Positions 1 to 9,007 of a stretch of DNA of 64,000 nucleotides are shown here, in pieces; the first letter of the stretch is position 1; every line of letters begins with the position of its first letter. The notes under the pieces are model-generated. The model had not been told where the DNA came from. It saw only the letters and a program-made list of their open reading frames with translations, and searched no databases. The DNA is from Clostridiales bacterium (GTDB lineage: Bacteria; Bacillota; DSM-16504; Desulfitibacterales; JAICDB01): contig JAICDB010000004.1 of NCBI GenBank assembly GCA_020063565.1, forward strand, positions 142,283-206,282, in the 5' to 3' direction. Both the position numbers and the translations under genes were made by a program.

Positions 1-475
1 AAATGCCGTAAATTTAACAGATGGGTTAGATGGACTTGCTGCAGGAATAACCTTCTTTCTTGCTTTAGTATATATCTTTATTACAAATTTAAGCAATATG
101 CCCGCCCTGGGGATTTTCTCATGTGCGTTAGCAGGCGGATTGGCAGGATTTCTTTTTTATAATTACCACCCTGCAAGTATTTTTATGGGAGATACCGGCT
201 CACTTGCATTGGGAGCTGCTCTGGCTACACTTGCAATACTTACCCGAACAGAGCTGCTGTTAGTAATAATTGGAGGAGTATATGTAATTGAAACTCTCTC
301 AGTAATTATGCAGGTAATTTCCTTTAAATTAACGGGTAAGAGAATATTTCGAATGAGTCCTATTCACCATCATTTTGAATTAAAAGGTTGGAAGGAAAAA
401 GAGGTTGTACTGGTCTTCTGGATAATTGCTTTTATTTTTGCTATCTCCGGACTTGGGATCTTTCTGATTTCTTAA
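1..475 (+). CDS. mraY: Phospho-N-acetylmuramoyl-pentapeptide transferase, 3' part
   Basis: The gene enters from outside the window: frame 2 is open from the first bases, so only about the last 157 codons are visible. MraY is a multi-pass membrane enzyme that transfers phospho-MurNAc-pentapeptide from UDP to undecaprenyl phosphate, giving lipid I. The family signatures are present: [13 protein letters not shown] at the very start, [11 protein letters not shown], and the histidine motif [12 protein letters not shown] near the end. Hydrophobic stretches lie between them and the protein ends with a last membrane segment. murD follows about 60 bases downstream in the same direction, as in most Firmicutes dcw clusters. 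Identification is firm; the 5' end and promoter are outside. Confidence 0.97.
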   Translation, partial: NAVNLTDGLDGLAAGITFFLALVYIFITNLSNMPALGIFSCALAGGLAGFLFYNYHPASIFMGDTGSLALGAALATLAILTRTELLLVIIGGVYVIETLSVIMQVISFKLTGKRIFRMSPIHHHFELKGWKEKEVVLVFWIIAFIFAISGLGIFLIS

Positions 476-537
476 GCTTCTTTTTATTTTATTAATATTC
501 TTCAGGTCTTATTAATATTATAAAGGTGGTTCGACTT

Positions 538-1902
538 ATGAACTGGAGAGATAAAAAGGTTTTAGTAATAGGAATGGCGCGCAGTGGTGTCGCAGTAGCT
601 GAAGTACTTGCAGCTAAAGGGAGTCAAGTTACTATCTGCGATAAAAAAGATGAAAGAGAACTGAAGGACTTAATTACAAAAATGTCAGGAAAAGGTATAA
701 ATGTAATTGCAGGAAAATATCCTGAAGTAACAGGCGAAAAATTTAATCTTGTTATTCCAAGTCCCGGAGTACCACTGGATATTCCTCCCATTCAACAAGC
801 CTATGGGGATAAAAGTATTTACGTTTGGAGTGAAATCGAACTAGCTTATCGGATGTCACAAGGCGAAATAGTGGCAGTTACAGGAACAAACGGCAAAACT
901 ACCACTACCTCGCTAATAGGTCAAATGTTTTCTGATGCCGGAATGCCTACAATAGTTGCCGGTAACATAGGTAAACCTTTGGTGCGGGAAATTCAAAATT
1001 CTACCCCCGAACATCGAATAATTGTTGAAGTCAGTAGCTTTCAACTGGAAACAATACATAATTTCAGGCCCAAGGTTGCTGTGTTCTTAAACTTAACACC
1101 CGATCATCTTGACCGGCATAAGACCTTTAACAAGTACAAAAGGTGTAAAATGAATATTTTTAAAAACCAAGAGAAAGATGATTGGGCCGTCCTTAACTAT
1201 GATGACCTACAAGTAAGGGAAATGAAAAAAGAGATTAATTCCAAAGCAATGTATTTTAGTCAGAAGGAAGAACCTTCTCCAGGTGTTTACATTAAAGATG
1301 ATCAAGTTATTGTGGACTGGGGAACTAAAAAAGACATAATTTGCCCTGTTGAACATATTAAATTAAGGGGAAGCCATAACCTGGAAAATTGTTTGGCTGC
1401 CATAGCTGCCGGGGTAGTCTTAAATCTTCCCAAAGAGTCAGTAGCCCATACATTGCATACCTTTGCAGGTGTTGAGCATCGTTTAGAGTATGTAAGAGAA
1501 ATCAATGGTGTAACCTTTGTAAATGATTCTAAAGGTACAAATCCGGAAGCGTCCTTAAAAGCGCTAGAAGCTTATAGTGATAAACCCATAATACTTTTGG
1601 CAGGCGGAATGGATAAAGGGAGTGACTTTTCACTTTTTGCAGAGGCAATACAAAAAGGTGTTAAAAATCTGATTTTGTTGGGTGAGACTGCTCCTAAAAT
1701 AGCTGTTGCTGTAGAGAAGATAGGTTTTAAAGACTATTATTATGTAAAAACTTTAAAAGAAGCAGTACATAAAGCATGGGAGTTGGCTTGCCCAGGAGAT
1801 GTTATATTGCTTTCACCGGCTTGCGCCAGCTGGGATATGTTTAAAAGCTATGAGGAAAGGGGCGAGTTGTTTAAAGCAGTTGTGAACTCTTTAGGGGGGT
1901 AG
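538..1902 (+). CDS. murD: UDP-N-acetylmuramoylalanine--D-glutamate ligase
   Basis: Cytoplasmic ATP-dependent ligase that adds D-glutamate to UDP-MurNAc-L-alanine. Visible motifs are the N-terminal nucleotide-fold loop GMARSGVA, the Mur-ligase P-loop TGTNGKTTTT at about residues 115-124, the EVSSFQLE motif, NLTPDHLDRH, and the C-terminal NDSKGTNPEAS and LLSPACASWDMF signatures. The length of about 454 residues is normal. I place the start at the ATG at 538, because the ribosome-binding sequence AAAGGTGG ends 8 bases upstream; a GTG at 526 is in frame but lies inside that sequence. ftsW starts 3 bases after the stop. Confidence 0.97.
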   Translation: MNWRDKKVLVIGMARSGVAVAEVLAAKGSQVTICDKKDERELKDLITKMSGKGINVIAGKYPEVTGEKFNLVIPSPGVPLDIPPIQQAYGDKSIYVWSEIELAYRMSQGEIVAVTGTNGKTTTTSLIGQMFSDAGMPTIVAGNIGKPLVREIQNSTPEHRIIVEVSSFQLETIHNFRPKVAVFLNLTPDHLDRHKTFNKYKRCKMNIFKNQEKDDWAVLNYDDLQVREMKKEINSKAMYFSQKEEPSPGVYIKDDQVIVDWGTKKDIICPVEHIKLRGSHNLENCLAAIAAGVVLNLPKESVAHTLHTFAGVEHRLEYVREINGVTFVNDSKGTNPEASLKALEAYSDKPIILLAGGMDKGSDFSLFAEAIQKGVKNLILLGETAPKIAVAVEKIGFKDYYYVKTLKEAVHKAWELACPGDVILLSPACASWDMFKSYEERGELFKAVVNSLGG

Positions 1903-1905
1903 TTC

Positions 1906-2997
1906 ATGGCAAGCAAGAAATCTTCTACTGATTTTATTTTCTTTTTTTTAGTTATTGTACTTTTAAGTATAGGAGTTATTATGGTTTTTAGTTCCAGCGC
2001 CTATACTGCTGCCAGGGATTTGGGAGATCCCTACTATTACGTCAGAAGGCAGCTTATTTGGGCTACACTGGGGCTAATTGGAATGTTTATAGCTTCAAAG
2101 GTTGACTTACAATGGCTGAAAAGCATGTCAAATATCATACTGCTAGGTTCGTTAATTTTACTGGTACTTGTTTTAATAATTGGTTCTACCAGAGGAGGTG
2201 CCAGTCGCTGGATCGGAATAGGCTCCCTTTCTTTCCAGCCTTCTGAAGTTATTAAATTAGCAATGGTAATATATATGGCAAAAAGTTTGAGTGTAAACAG
2301 TTATAAGTTAAAAAGTTTTACAAAGGGATTGTTTCCGTATTTAGCTTTAATTGGTTTGGTATGTTTACTCATTTTAGCTCAACCTGATCTGGGAACGGCT
2401 GTTGCTGTAGCCGGCACATCATATCTCTTATTGGCAGTTGCAGGTGCCAGGGGAAGCCACCTTTTTGTATTGGCTTTAAGCGGTGTGGGTGCAGTGATTG
2501 CTGCAATTCTTTTGGAACCTTATCGGTTAAGAAGATTTACAGCCTTTTTAGATCCCTATGCAGACCCAATCGGAGCAGGCTTTCAAACTATCCAATCGCT
2601 GTTGGCATTGGGCTCGGGAGGACTTTTCGGGGTTGGTTTAGCAAGGGGAGTGCAAAAATGTTATTATATCCCCGAAAGACATACTGATTTTATCTACGCT
2701 GTGTTAGGTGAAGAATTGGGGTTTATAGGTGCAGCATTTGTATTACTGGTATTTTTGTTTTTTGTGTGGAGAGGCTTTAAAATAGCTGTTTCAACCCACG
2801 ATTCTTTTATGTCCCTACTGGCAGCCGGAATTACCATAATGATAACTTTACAGGCTGTAATTAATATAGGAGTTGTAACAGGTTCAATGCCCGTTACCGG
2901 GATTACGCTGCCATTTATAAGCTATGGTGGTTCTTCCCTTGTATTTACATTGGTTGGAGTGGGGCTAGTTCTTAATGTTTCACGCTATAGTTCCTAA
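1906..2997 (+). CDS. ftsW: SEDS-family peptidoglycan polymerase, FtsW/SpoVE type
   Basis: Integral membrane protein of 363 residues with about ten hydrophobic segments. SEDS proteins polymerise glycan strands from lipid II together with a class B penicillin-binding protein at the septum. Family signatures include FSSSAY near residue 28, GGASRWIG, FQPSEVIKLAMV, QPDLGTA, ERHTDFIYAVLGEELGF, and the terminal PFISYGGSS motif. The ATG follows AGGGGGG within the murD stop region. Position between murD and murG matches spoVE of Bacillus, which is sporulation-specific; sequence alone does not separate FtsW from SpoVE, and no second copy is in the window. Confidence 0.93.
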   Translation: MASKKSSTDFIFFFLVIVLLSIGVIMVFSSSAYTAARDLGDPYYYVRRQLIWATLGLIGMFIASKVDLQWLKSMSNIILLGSLILLVLVLIIGSTRGGASRWIGIGSLSFQPSEVIKLAMVIYMAKSLSVNSYKLKSFTKGLFPYLALIGLVCLLILAQPDLGTAVAVAGTSYLLLAVAGARGSHLFVLALSGVGAVIAAILLEPYRLRRFTAFLDPYADPIGAGFQTIQSLLALGSGGLFGVGLARGVQKCYYIPERHTDFIYAVLGEELGFIGAAFVLLVFLFFVWRGFKIAVSTHDSFMSLLAAGITIMITLQAVINIGVVTGSMPVTGITLPFISYGGSSLVFTLVGVGLVLNVSRYSS

Positions 2998-3017
2998 ACC
3001 GGAAGTAGGTGTTAGTT

Positions 3018-4124
3018 ATGAAAGTTATTTTAAGTGGTGGAGGTACCGGTGGCCATATTTATCCAGCTTTAGCCATCGGTACTTTACTTAAAGAGAGATA
3101 TCCGGAAACGAAAATTTTATATGTTGGCACTGCAAATGGTCTTGAAGCAAGTATAGTACCGAAAGAAGGTATAGATTTTGCAACGGTGACTGTTGAGGGG
3201 TTGCCAAGAAGACTATCACCTAAGGGAGTAAAAGTTTTGTTAAAGCTCCTCAAGGGATCCTGGCAGTCAAGACAAATCTTAAGGAAATTTTGTCCGGATA
3301 TTATAGTGGCTACAGGCGGCTATGTCTGTGGGCCGATTTCCTATTTGGCAGCAAGACAGGGTGTCAAACTGGTCTTGCATGAACAAAATGCCCTGCCGGG
3401 CCTTACAAATCGCTTGCTTTCTAAAAAAGCTGATCTTATCTGTACGACATTTAAGGAGTCAATACAATATTTTCCGCAGGCAAAAAATGTAGTTCTGACG
3501 GGTCTTCCCATCCGTCAGCAGATAATTGAAACCTCAAGGGATGCAGGGGCAAGAGCACTGGGTATAGATCCAGAAAAATTTATTATCCTGGTTACCGGGG
3601 GTAGCAGGGGAGCAAAAAGATTAAATGATGCAATGTTGGAAGTAATAAAATATTTTACAAACAAAACACATTTCCACATTATACATATAACCGGTAATGC
3701 AGGTTATGAGGATTTTATCCGGGAACTGAAAAATCACGGGATAGATCATGAAGCTATAGGAAATATTACCATAAAACCCTATTTGCATGGAATGCATTAT
3801 GCACTGGCGTGTGCCAACGTTGTTGTTGGAAGGGCAGGGGCTACATTTATTTCTGAAATTACTGCAAAGGGGATACCTGCTATTTTAATCCCATATCCTT
3901 ATGCTGCAGAAAATCACCAGCATGCAAATGCAATGTCACTTGTTAGGAACGGTGCGGCACTTATTATTAAGGATGACCAACTTACCGGACAAAAATTGCT
4001 CAGCACTTTAAAGGAACTTTTAAAAAATAATGATAAACTACAGGAAATGAAAACTAAGTCAAAAATGCTAGGTAAGCCTGATGCAGGGGAGAAGATAGTA
4101 AATTTAATAGAAAGCTTACTTTAA
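3018..4124 (+). CDS. murG: Lipid II synthase, UDP-GlcNAc transferase
   Basis: Peripheral membrane GT-B glycosyltransferase that adds GlcNAc to lipid I on the cytoplasmic face to make lipid II. The N-terminal glycine-rich loop GGGTGGHIYPALAI begins at about residue 7. The acceptor-side motif HEQNALPGLTNR, the nucleotide-side VTGGSRGAKRLN and the GRAGATFISEITAKGIPAILIPYPYAAENHQ region (C-terminal domain) are all present. The start is set at the ATG at 3018 behind GGAAGTAGGTG; an in-frame GTG at 3009 overlaps that site. The gene ends directly in a short copy of the dispersed palindromic repeat. Confidence 0.97.
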   Translation: MKVILSGGGTGGHIYPALAIGTLLKERYPETKILYVGTANGLEASIVPKEGIDFATVTVEGLPRRLSPKGVKVLLKLLKGSWQSRQILRKFCPDIIVATGGYVCGPISYLAARQGVKLVLHEQNALPGLTNRLLSKKADLICTTFKESIQYFPQAKNVVLTGLPIRQQIIETSRDAGARALGIDPEKFIILVTGGSRGAKRLNDAMLEVIKYFTNKTHFHIIHITGNAGYEDFIRELKNHGIDHEAIGNITIKPYLHGMHYALACANVVVGRAGATFISEITAKGIPAILIPYPYAAENHQHANAMSLVRNGAALIIKDDQLTGQKLLSTLKELLKNNDKLQEMKTKSKMLGKPDAGEKIVNLIESLL

Positions 4125-4152
4125 GAGGATGTTCGAACATCCTCTTTAAGAA
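4121..4152. repeat. Dispersed TTCGAA repeat, minimal palindromic copy (A)
   Basis: A perfect 24-bp palindrome, AAGAGGATGTTCGAACATCCTCTT, occupies 4123-4146 and begins at the murG stop codon. It is the two outer ends of the longer repeat at 6590-6756 joined at TTCGAA with the interior missing. As RNA it could form a hairpin, but there is only a short T run on its 3' side. The rest of the murG-murC gap (to 4291) shows nothing else recognisable. Confidence 0.85.
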
Positions 4153-4291
4153 AAAATCAGAAATGATGAATTTCTTTTCTGCTTATTAAGGACAAGCTTT
4201 GTAACAACAAGACTACTATGAGCATACTATGGGATTGTAATTGAGTGAAAACTAATAGTGGATGAAGTATAACCAGAGAGGAGTGTAACAG

Positions 4292-5665
4292 TTGGGAATA
4301 CCAAATTGGGCTCATTTTGTTGGAATAGGTGGTGCAGGAATGAGCGCCATAGCCCAAATTTTACTGGAATCAGGATATAAAGTATCAGGATCAGATTTAA
4401 AAACTTCGGATGTTACTAAGAGACTTCAAAGGTATGGAGCTACAATTTATAAAGGCCATAGCAAAGATAATGTTAGAGAAGGAGTAGAAGGGGTAGTAAT
4501 TTCTACCGCTATTCCCCTGGATAACGTGGAGGTGAAAGAAGCTTACCAAAGGGGAATTCCTGTCATCAAAAGAGCAGAAATGCTGGGACGGTTGATGAAA
4601 CTTCAAAAGGGAATAGCAGTAGCAGGTGCCCATGGTAAAACGACTACAACTTCAATGATTTCTTTACTACTGGAAAAAGGTGGCTTTGACCCTACAGTTG
4701 TTGTAGGTGGAGAGGTTAACGATATAGGTAGTAACGCAAAAAAGGGAGAAGGCGAATACTTGGTTGCAGAAGCTGATGAAAGCGATGGCTCCTTTTTACT
4801 CCTCGAACCTTTTATTGTTGTTGTAACTAATGTAGAAGACGATCATTTGGAAAATTATGGAACAATACGGGAAATTCAAAATGCCTTTAAAAAATTCATC
4901 AGGAAAGTTCCACAAGAGGGTAAAATTGTACTCTGTGTTGATGATTCTTTCCTAAAGACTTTAGTTAATGATTTTAAAAATAATGTAGTGACTTACGGGC
5001 TGGAGCACCCGGCAGATTTCATGGCAAAAGACGTTACTGTCAATAATGGGGGGACATCTGCAAAGGTTTTTTATAAAGAGCAATATCTTGGTGAGTTAAA
5101 GCTTTCTGTGCCTGGAAAGCATAATATATCCAATGCTTTGGCAGCAATTGCTGTTGGGCACGGTCTGGGATTAAGCTTTCAAGAAATGGCTGAAATACTG
5201 AAATCTTTCCGTGGTGTAAAGAGAAGATTTCAATTAATAGGTGAAAAATCAGGTATCAAAATAATAGATGATTATGCTCATCATCCTACGGAAATAAAGG
5301 CAACATTAAAAGCTGCCAGCGAAACTCATAACGGAAGGATTATAGCGGTCTTTCAGCCCCATCGTTACAGCAGAACCAAGCAGCTTTACAGAGAATTTGG
5401 AGAAGCATTTGAGGATGCCGATCAGGTTATTATAACATCTATCTACTCTGCAGGTGAAAAAGAAATACCAGGGGTTTCTGCAGAGAAAATTGCCCAAATA
5501 GCCCGTGAAAAAAAACCCGGCAAAAAGGTATTATATCTGCCTGACACTAACTCAATACTGAATTATTTACACGAAAATGTTCAAAGTCAAGATATGATTA
5601 TAACTTTGGGGGCAGGAGACATATGGAAAGTAGGAGTTCTATTTGCACAGAAACTGGGAGCTTAA
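4292..5665 (+). CDS. murC: UDP-N-acetylmuramate--L-alanine ligase
   Basis: First amino-acid-adding Mur ligase; it joins L-alanine to UDP-MurNAc in the cytoplasm. The N-terminal loop HFVGIGGAGMSAIA, the P-loop GAHGKTTTTSM at about residue 109, the EADESDGSF motif, the DDHLENYG motif, and DDYAHHPTEIKATL plus FQPHRYSRT in the C-terminal domain are diagnostic. The length of 457 residues is typical. The start is a TTG at 4292 behind AGAGGAGTG; no ATG or GTG near this site fits. The last 43 bases overlap murB, suggesting translational coupling. Confidence 0.97.
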   Translation: MGIPNWAHFVGIGGAGMSAIAQILLESGYKVSGSDLKTSDVTKRLQRYGATIYKGHSKDNVREGVEGVVISTAIPLDNVEVKEAYQRGIPVIKRAEMLGRLMKLQKGIAVAGAHGKTTTTSMISLLLEKGGFDPTVVVGGEVNDIGSNAKKGEGEYLVAEADESDGSFLLLEPFIVVVTNVEDDHLENYGTIREIQNAFKKFIRKVPQEGKIVLCVDDSFLKTLVNDFKNNVVTYGLEHPADFMAKDVTVNNGGTSAKVFYKEQYLGELKLSVPGKHNISNALAAIAVGHGLGLSFQEMAEILKSFRGVKRRFQLIGEKSGIKIIDDYAHHPTEIKATLKAASETHNGRIIAVFQPHRYSRTKQLYREFGEAFEDADQVIITSIYSAGEKEIPGVSAEKIAQIAREKKPGKKVLYLPDTNSILNYLHENVQSQDMIITLGAGDIWKVGVLFAQKLGA

Positions 5666-6588
5666 AATTAAATGAAAATCTATTAAGTAATTTAGCGTTA
5701 CAACTTGAAAAAAGAGGTTTTCAGGGTCAAATAAAGATTAAAGAACCTCTTAAATCCTATACAACCTGGAAAATTGGTGGTCCGGGTGATATTGTAGTAT
5801 TTCCTGAAAAAGTGGAAGATTTGACTGCTGCCATATGTTTTGCCAAGGATAAAAAACTTCCTGTAACTGTTCTGGGAAACGGTTCAAATGTTTTAATTAA
5901 AGATGGCGGTATTAGAGGCATTATCATAATAACAACAAGATTGCAGGAAGTCACTATTAATTCCACTACTTTAATTGCCGGAAGCGGTGTTAAATTGCCT
6001 AAATTGGCTCGGGTTGCAGCCAATAATTCATTGGCAGGATTGGAATTTACCGCCGGTATACCCGGTACCCTTGGGGGAGCAGTAGTAATGAATGCCGGAG
6101 CTCACGGCGGCAGTATCGGAAATTTGGTAACGAAAGTAGTTGCCATTGACACCGATTGCAATAAAAAGACATATCATAATCAGGAAATGATGTTTGGCTA
6201 CAGATCCAGCATTTTAAAAAAGAGTTCGGAAGTTGTTGCAGAGGTAGAACTACAGCTCCGGCCCGGAAATAAGGATGAACTTCTTAATATTATGAAAGAG
6301 CATCTTAGAGCCAGAAAAGGTAAGCAACCATTGGAATATCCTAATGCAGGCAGTGTATTTAAAAATCCTTCTGAATTTGCTGCAGGCTATTTGATAGAAA
6401 AATCAGGTGGAAAGGAAATGAGGTGCGGAGCAGCCCGGGTTTCTTCCAAACATGCAAATTTCATAGTCAACCTGGGAGGAGCAAAAGCAAGGGAAGTTTT
6501 AGAACTTATCGAGGAGGTGAGAAATAGGGTTTATAAAAAATTTGGCATCACTTTAGAGCTGGAAGTAGAGATACTGGGGGAAGACTGA
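5623..6588 (+). CDS. murB: UDP-N-acetylenolpyruvoylglucosamine reductase
   Basis: FAD-dependent reductase that uses NADPH to convert UDP-GlcNAc-enolpyruvate to UDP-MurNAc. Seen here are the TTWKIGGPGD start of the FAD domain, the VLGNGSNVLIKDGGIRG motif, GLEFTAGIPGTLGGAVVMNAGAHGG, YRSS, the NAGSVFKNP motif carrying the catalytic serine, and the C-terminal VSSKHANFIVNLG. These mark the type II MurB of Gram-positives. The ATG at 5623 lies inside murC and follows CAGGAGACAT. The N-terminus is about 20 residues longer than usual, but no later in-frame start with a good ribosome site was found. A long dispersed repeat begins just after the stop. Confidence 0.96.
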   Translation: MESRSSICTETGSLKLNENLLSNLALQLEKRGFQGQIKIKEPLKSYTTWKIGGPGDIVVFPEKVEDLTAAICFAKDKKLPVTVLGNGSNVLIKDGGIRGIIIITTRLQEVTINSTTLIAGSGVKLPKLARVAANNSLAGLEFTAGIPGTLGGAVVMNAGAHGGSIGNLVTKVVAIDTDCNKKTYHNQEMMFGYRSSILKKSSEVVAEVELQLRPGNKDELLNIMKEHLRARKGKQPLEYPNAGSVFKNPSEFAAGYLIEKSGGKEMRCGAARVSSKHANFIVNLGGAKAREVLELIEEVRNRVYKKFGITLELEVEILGED

Positions 6589-6589
6589 C

Positions 6590-6756
6590 TCAAAGAGGAT
6601 GTTCGAAAAGTCCGCGCGAAATCCACTTCGAATTTCTGCGTTGGCTTGGCTTCTGTGCTGCTCACGTAGTTTTTTGCTACGCTCCGCTGCTCGAAGCCTT
6701 CACCGCCTTGAACTTCTCGTGTCTCTCGTGCTCCTTTTCGAACACTCAGTTAAAAA
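6590..6756. repeat. Dispersed TTCGAA repeat, longest copy (B)
   Basis: Fills almost the whole murB-murA gap. The outer ends are inverted: AGGATGTTCGAAAAG on the left and CTTTTCGAACACTC on the right. The interior holds a hairpin CGTAG-TTTTTTG-CTACG (6665-6681). Read on the minus strand, the right-hand part is identical over about 43 bases to the copy at 35743 and stays similar up to the hairpin. No coding frame is convincing. The shape (terminal inverted repeats, no gene, 160-170 bp) suggests a MITE-like non-autonomous element. Other copies in the window look like internal deletions of this one. Confidence 0.85.
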
Positions 6757-6763
6757 GAGGTGA

Positions 6764-8044
6764 ATGCCTTTGGATAAATTGATTGTAATGGGGGGAACTA
6801 GATTAAAAGGTTCTATTTCTGTTAGCGGTGCAAAAAACGCGGTCCTTCCCATTATGGCAGCCGGTATACTAAATGATGGTGAAAGTATTATTCATAACGT
6901 ACCCAATTTAGAGGATGTCAAAGTGATGATTAAAGTACTGGAAGCAGTTGGGGCTAAGGTTAAAAAGGAAGGTACTACATTAATTATTGACTCTTCTACT
7001 GTTAACTCTTATGAACTGTCGGATTCTCTGGTTAGGAAAATGAGAGCTTCAAACCTAGTTATGGGAGCGCTTGCTGCGAAATTTGGTACCTTTAAAACAT
7101 TGTATCCCGGTGGTTGCAATATAGGTTCAAGGCCAATTGATTTGCATCTTAAAGGTTTGGAAAGGCTAGGATTAAAAACCAGTGAAGGCCATGGCTATAT
7201 AGAAGGCAAAAGTTCAGGACTTGTGGGAAATTCTATTCACTTGGATTTTCCAAGTGTTGGAGCAACTGAAAATATTATGATGGCAGCCTGTATGGCAAAG
7301 GGTAAAACCATAATACGAAATGCTGCTAGAGAACCGGAAATTGTAGATTTACAAAACTTTTTGAACTCCATGGGCGCAAATGTTAAAGGAGCCGGTCTCG
7401 ATGTTATAAAAATTGAGGGTGTAAAAAAATTGAAATCTTCACCTGTTGAACATACCGTAATACCTGATAGGATTGAAGCGGGAACCCATATGGTAGCTGC
7501 CGCAATCACAGGTGGAGATGTTGAAATTAAAAATATCATTGTAGAGCATGTGGAACCGGTCATATCTAAGCTTCGTGAGTGCGGAGCCAGTATCTCGAAT
7601 TATAATAACTGTGTACGGGTAACTGTTCCAGGGAGAATACGTGCAAATGATTTTAGAACCTTGCCTTATCCCGGTTTTCCCACTGATATGCAACCTCAAA
7701 TCATGGCTTTGATGTCACTGGCACAGGGAACTAGTGTCATATCTGAAAGCATATTTGATAATCGCTTTAAGCATGTAGATGAACTTCGGAGGATGGGAGC
7801 CGATATAAAAGTTGAAGGAAGGGTAGCCATAGTAACGGGTACTGAGAGACTTACAGGAGCATTTGTGGAGGCTACAGATTTACGAGCCGGTGCAGCACTT
7901 GTATTAGCCGGTTTAGCTGCGGAAGATGCCACCGTAATAGAAAATATCTACCATATAGACCGTGGTTATGATAATTTGGAGAAAAAATATAGTCAGTTAG
8001 GTGCGAAAATTATACGTGTGAGTAATTTAAATGGCAGCAATTAG
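6764..8044 (+). CDS. murA: UDP-N-acetylglucosamine 1-carboxyvinyltransferase
   Basis: Cytoplasmic enolpyruvyl transferase for the first committed step of peptidoglycan synthesis, using phosphoenolpyruvate. The SGAKNAVLPIMAA motif near the N-terminus binds the sugar nucleotide. The catalytic cysteine lies in YPGGCNIGSRPIDLHLKG at about residue 118, so the enzyme is of the Cys (fosfomycin-sensitive) type. The length of 426 residues is standard. Either the ATG at 6764, close behind AGAGG, or the TTG at 6770 could be used; the latter would give the usual MDKLIV start. The gene lies between a repeat element and a terminator that contains its own stop codon. Confidence 0.96.
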   Translation: MPLDKLIVMGGTRLKGSISVSGAKNAVLPIMAAGILNDGESIIHNVPNLEDVKVMIKVLEAVGAKVKKEGTTLIIDSSTVNSYELSDSLVRKMRASNLVMGALAAKFGTFKTLYPGGCNIGSRPIDLHLKGLERLGLKTSEGHGYIEGKSSGLVGNSIHLDFPSVGATENIMMAACMAKGKTIIRNAAREPEIVDLQNFLNSMGANVKGAGLDVIKIEGVKKLKSSPVEHTVIPDRIEAGTHMVAAAITGGDVEIKNIIVEHVEPVISKLRECGASISNYNNCVRVTVPGRIRANDFRTLPYPGFPTDMQPQIMALMSLAQGTSVISESIFDNRFKHVDELRRMGADIKVEGRVAIVTGTERLTGAFVEATDLRAGAALVLAGLAAEDATVIENIYHIDRGYDNLEKKYSQLGAKIIRVSNLNGSN

Positions 8045-8058
8045 AGGCTGCTTTTTTT
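8033..8058 (+). terminator. Rho-independent terminator after murA
   Basis: GCAGC and GCTGC form a five-pair stem around an eight-base loop, followed by seven T residues. The murA stop codon lies inside the loop. Confidence 0.75.
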
Positions 8059-8067
8059 AGTATTATA

Positions 8068-8096
8068 TTGGACGGGCTTTTTCTAAGTGTTATAAT
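8068..8096 (+). promoter_or_regulatory. Sigma-A promoter before divIB/ftsQ
   Basis: TTGGAC (8068-8073) and a perfect TATAAT (8091-8096) are separated by exactly 17 bases. The site directly follows the murA terminator, so divIB-ftsA-ftsZ can be transcribed independently of the mur genes. The expected start of transcription is near 8103. Confidence 0.75.
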
Positions 8097-8131
8097 ATAC
8101 ACATATTCACATGTTTGGGAGAGGTCTTAAG

Positions 8132-8881
8132 GTGGCATATAAACTGAAACAAACACGAAAATCCCTTACAATACAAACTACTATTTTTATTTTTGTTGTT
8201 ATTTTAGCAATTTATCTTTTTCTACAATCTGATTTTTTTCTGCTACAAAAGGTTGAAGTTATTGGAAATCAAAATTTGAGTAAAGAAAAAATTGTTGAGC
8301 TGGCAGATCTGCCCCTGAAAAGTGATATGTTTTATCTGGATTTACAAAGAGCAGCCAGAAACCTTAAAATTCATCCCATGATTAAAGATGTACAAATTTA
8401 TCGCAAATTACCTGACTCTGTTGTTATAAAAATTATGGAAAGAACCCCCCTAGCTCTTATACCTGACGCGGAAGGTTTCGTATTAATTGATGAGGAATTT
8501 ATAGTTTTAAAAAAAGTTAAAGAAATATCCAAATTTAACTTACCTTTAATTACTGGAGTTATTGTGCCTAATGGAATTACTAATGGTCAAAGTGTAGATA
8601 ATGAAAAGCTCCTGCTTGCTAAGCAGGTTATTGAAGCTACCTGGGATAAGGCACAAAATTATTTTTGTGAAATTAATTTAGCGCAGGAAGATAATATTAA
8701 AATGTATACATATGAAGGAATTGAAGTTCATTTTGGGGATTTATCTAACTTTGAACATAAATATCAGCTTTTTAAAAGTTTGTATAACGGTAAATCCGTT
8801 GAACAAAAATTAGCTGATATAGACTACATAGACGTAAGTTTTGAAGGATTACCGGTAATAAAATACAAAAATGGAAATTAG
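8132..8881 (+). CDS. divIB: Cell division protein DivIB/FtsQ
   Basis: Bitopic division protein that works with FtsL/DivIC at the septum. A short basic cytoplasmic tail is followed by one membrane segment (about residues 13-30), then a POTRA domain of the FtsQ type (LLQKVEVIGNQNLSKEKIVELA) and the FtsQ/DivIB core (RKLPDSVVIKIMERTPLALI). The start is set at the GTG at 8132 behind GGGAGAGG. An ATG at 8111 is in frame but lies only about 8 bases from the predicted transcription start and has no ribosome site. The family is poorly conserved in sequence, but context between murA and ftsA is decisive. Confidence 0.88.
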   Translation: MAYKLKQTRKSLTIQTTIFIFVVILAIYLFLQSDFFLLQKVEVIGNQNLSKEKIVELADLPLKSDMFYLDLQRAARNLKIHPMIKDVQIYRKLPDSVVIKIMERTPLALIPDAEGFVLIDEEFIVLKKVKEISKFNLPLITGVIVPNGITNGQSVDNEKLLLAKQVIEATWDKAQNYFCEINLAQEDNIKMYTYEGIEVHFGDLSNFEHKYQLFKSLYNGKSVEQKLADIDYIDVSFEGLPVIKYKNGN

Positions 8882-8897
8882 CATTTTTTGAAAAATA

Positions 8898-8933
8898 TAG
8901 AAAAAACTATTTCTTAAAAGGAGGTTTTTTCTA
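8898..8933 (+). promoter_or_regulatory. Hairpin enclosing a perfect Shine-Dalgarno sequence
   Basis: TAGAAAAAAC (8898-8907) and GTTTTTTCTA (8924-8933) are perfect inverted arms of ten bases around a 16-base loop holding AAAAGGAGG. This strong ribosome site is about 70 bases too far upstream for ftsA. It does precede a TTG-started 39-codon frame (8935-9054) that overlaps the ftsA start out of frame. Whether that frame is translated, or the hairpin acts in mRNA stability, cannot be told from the sequence. Confidence 0.4.
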
Positions 8934-9007
8934 GTTGTTGTTGAATTTTCAAATAGCGGGGCTATTTAATAGCAAAGCGTATTTAAGTCGGCCGGGGGTG
9001 CTTGACA

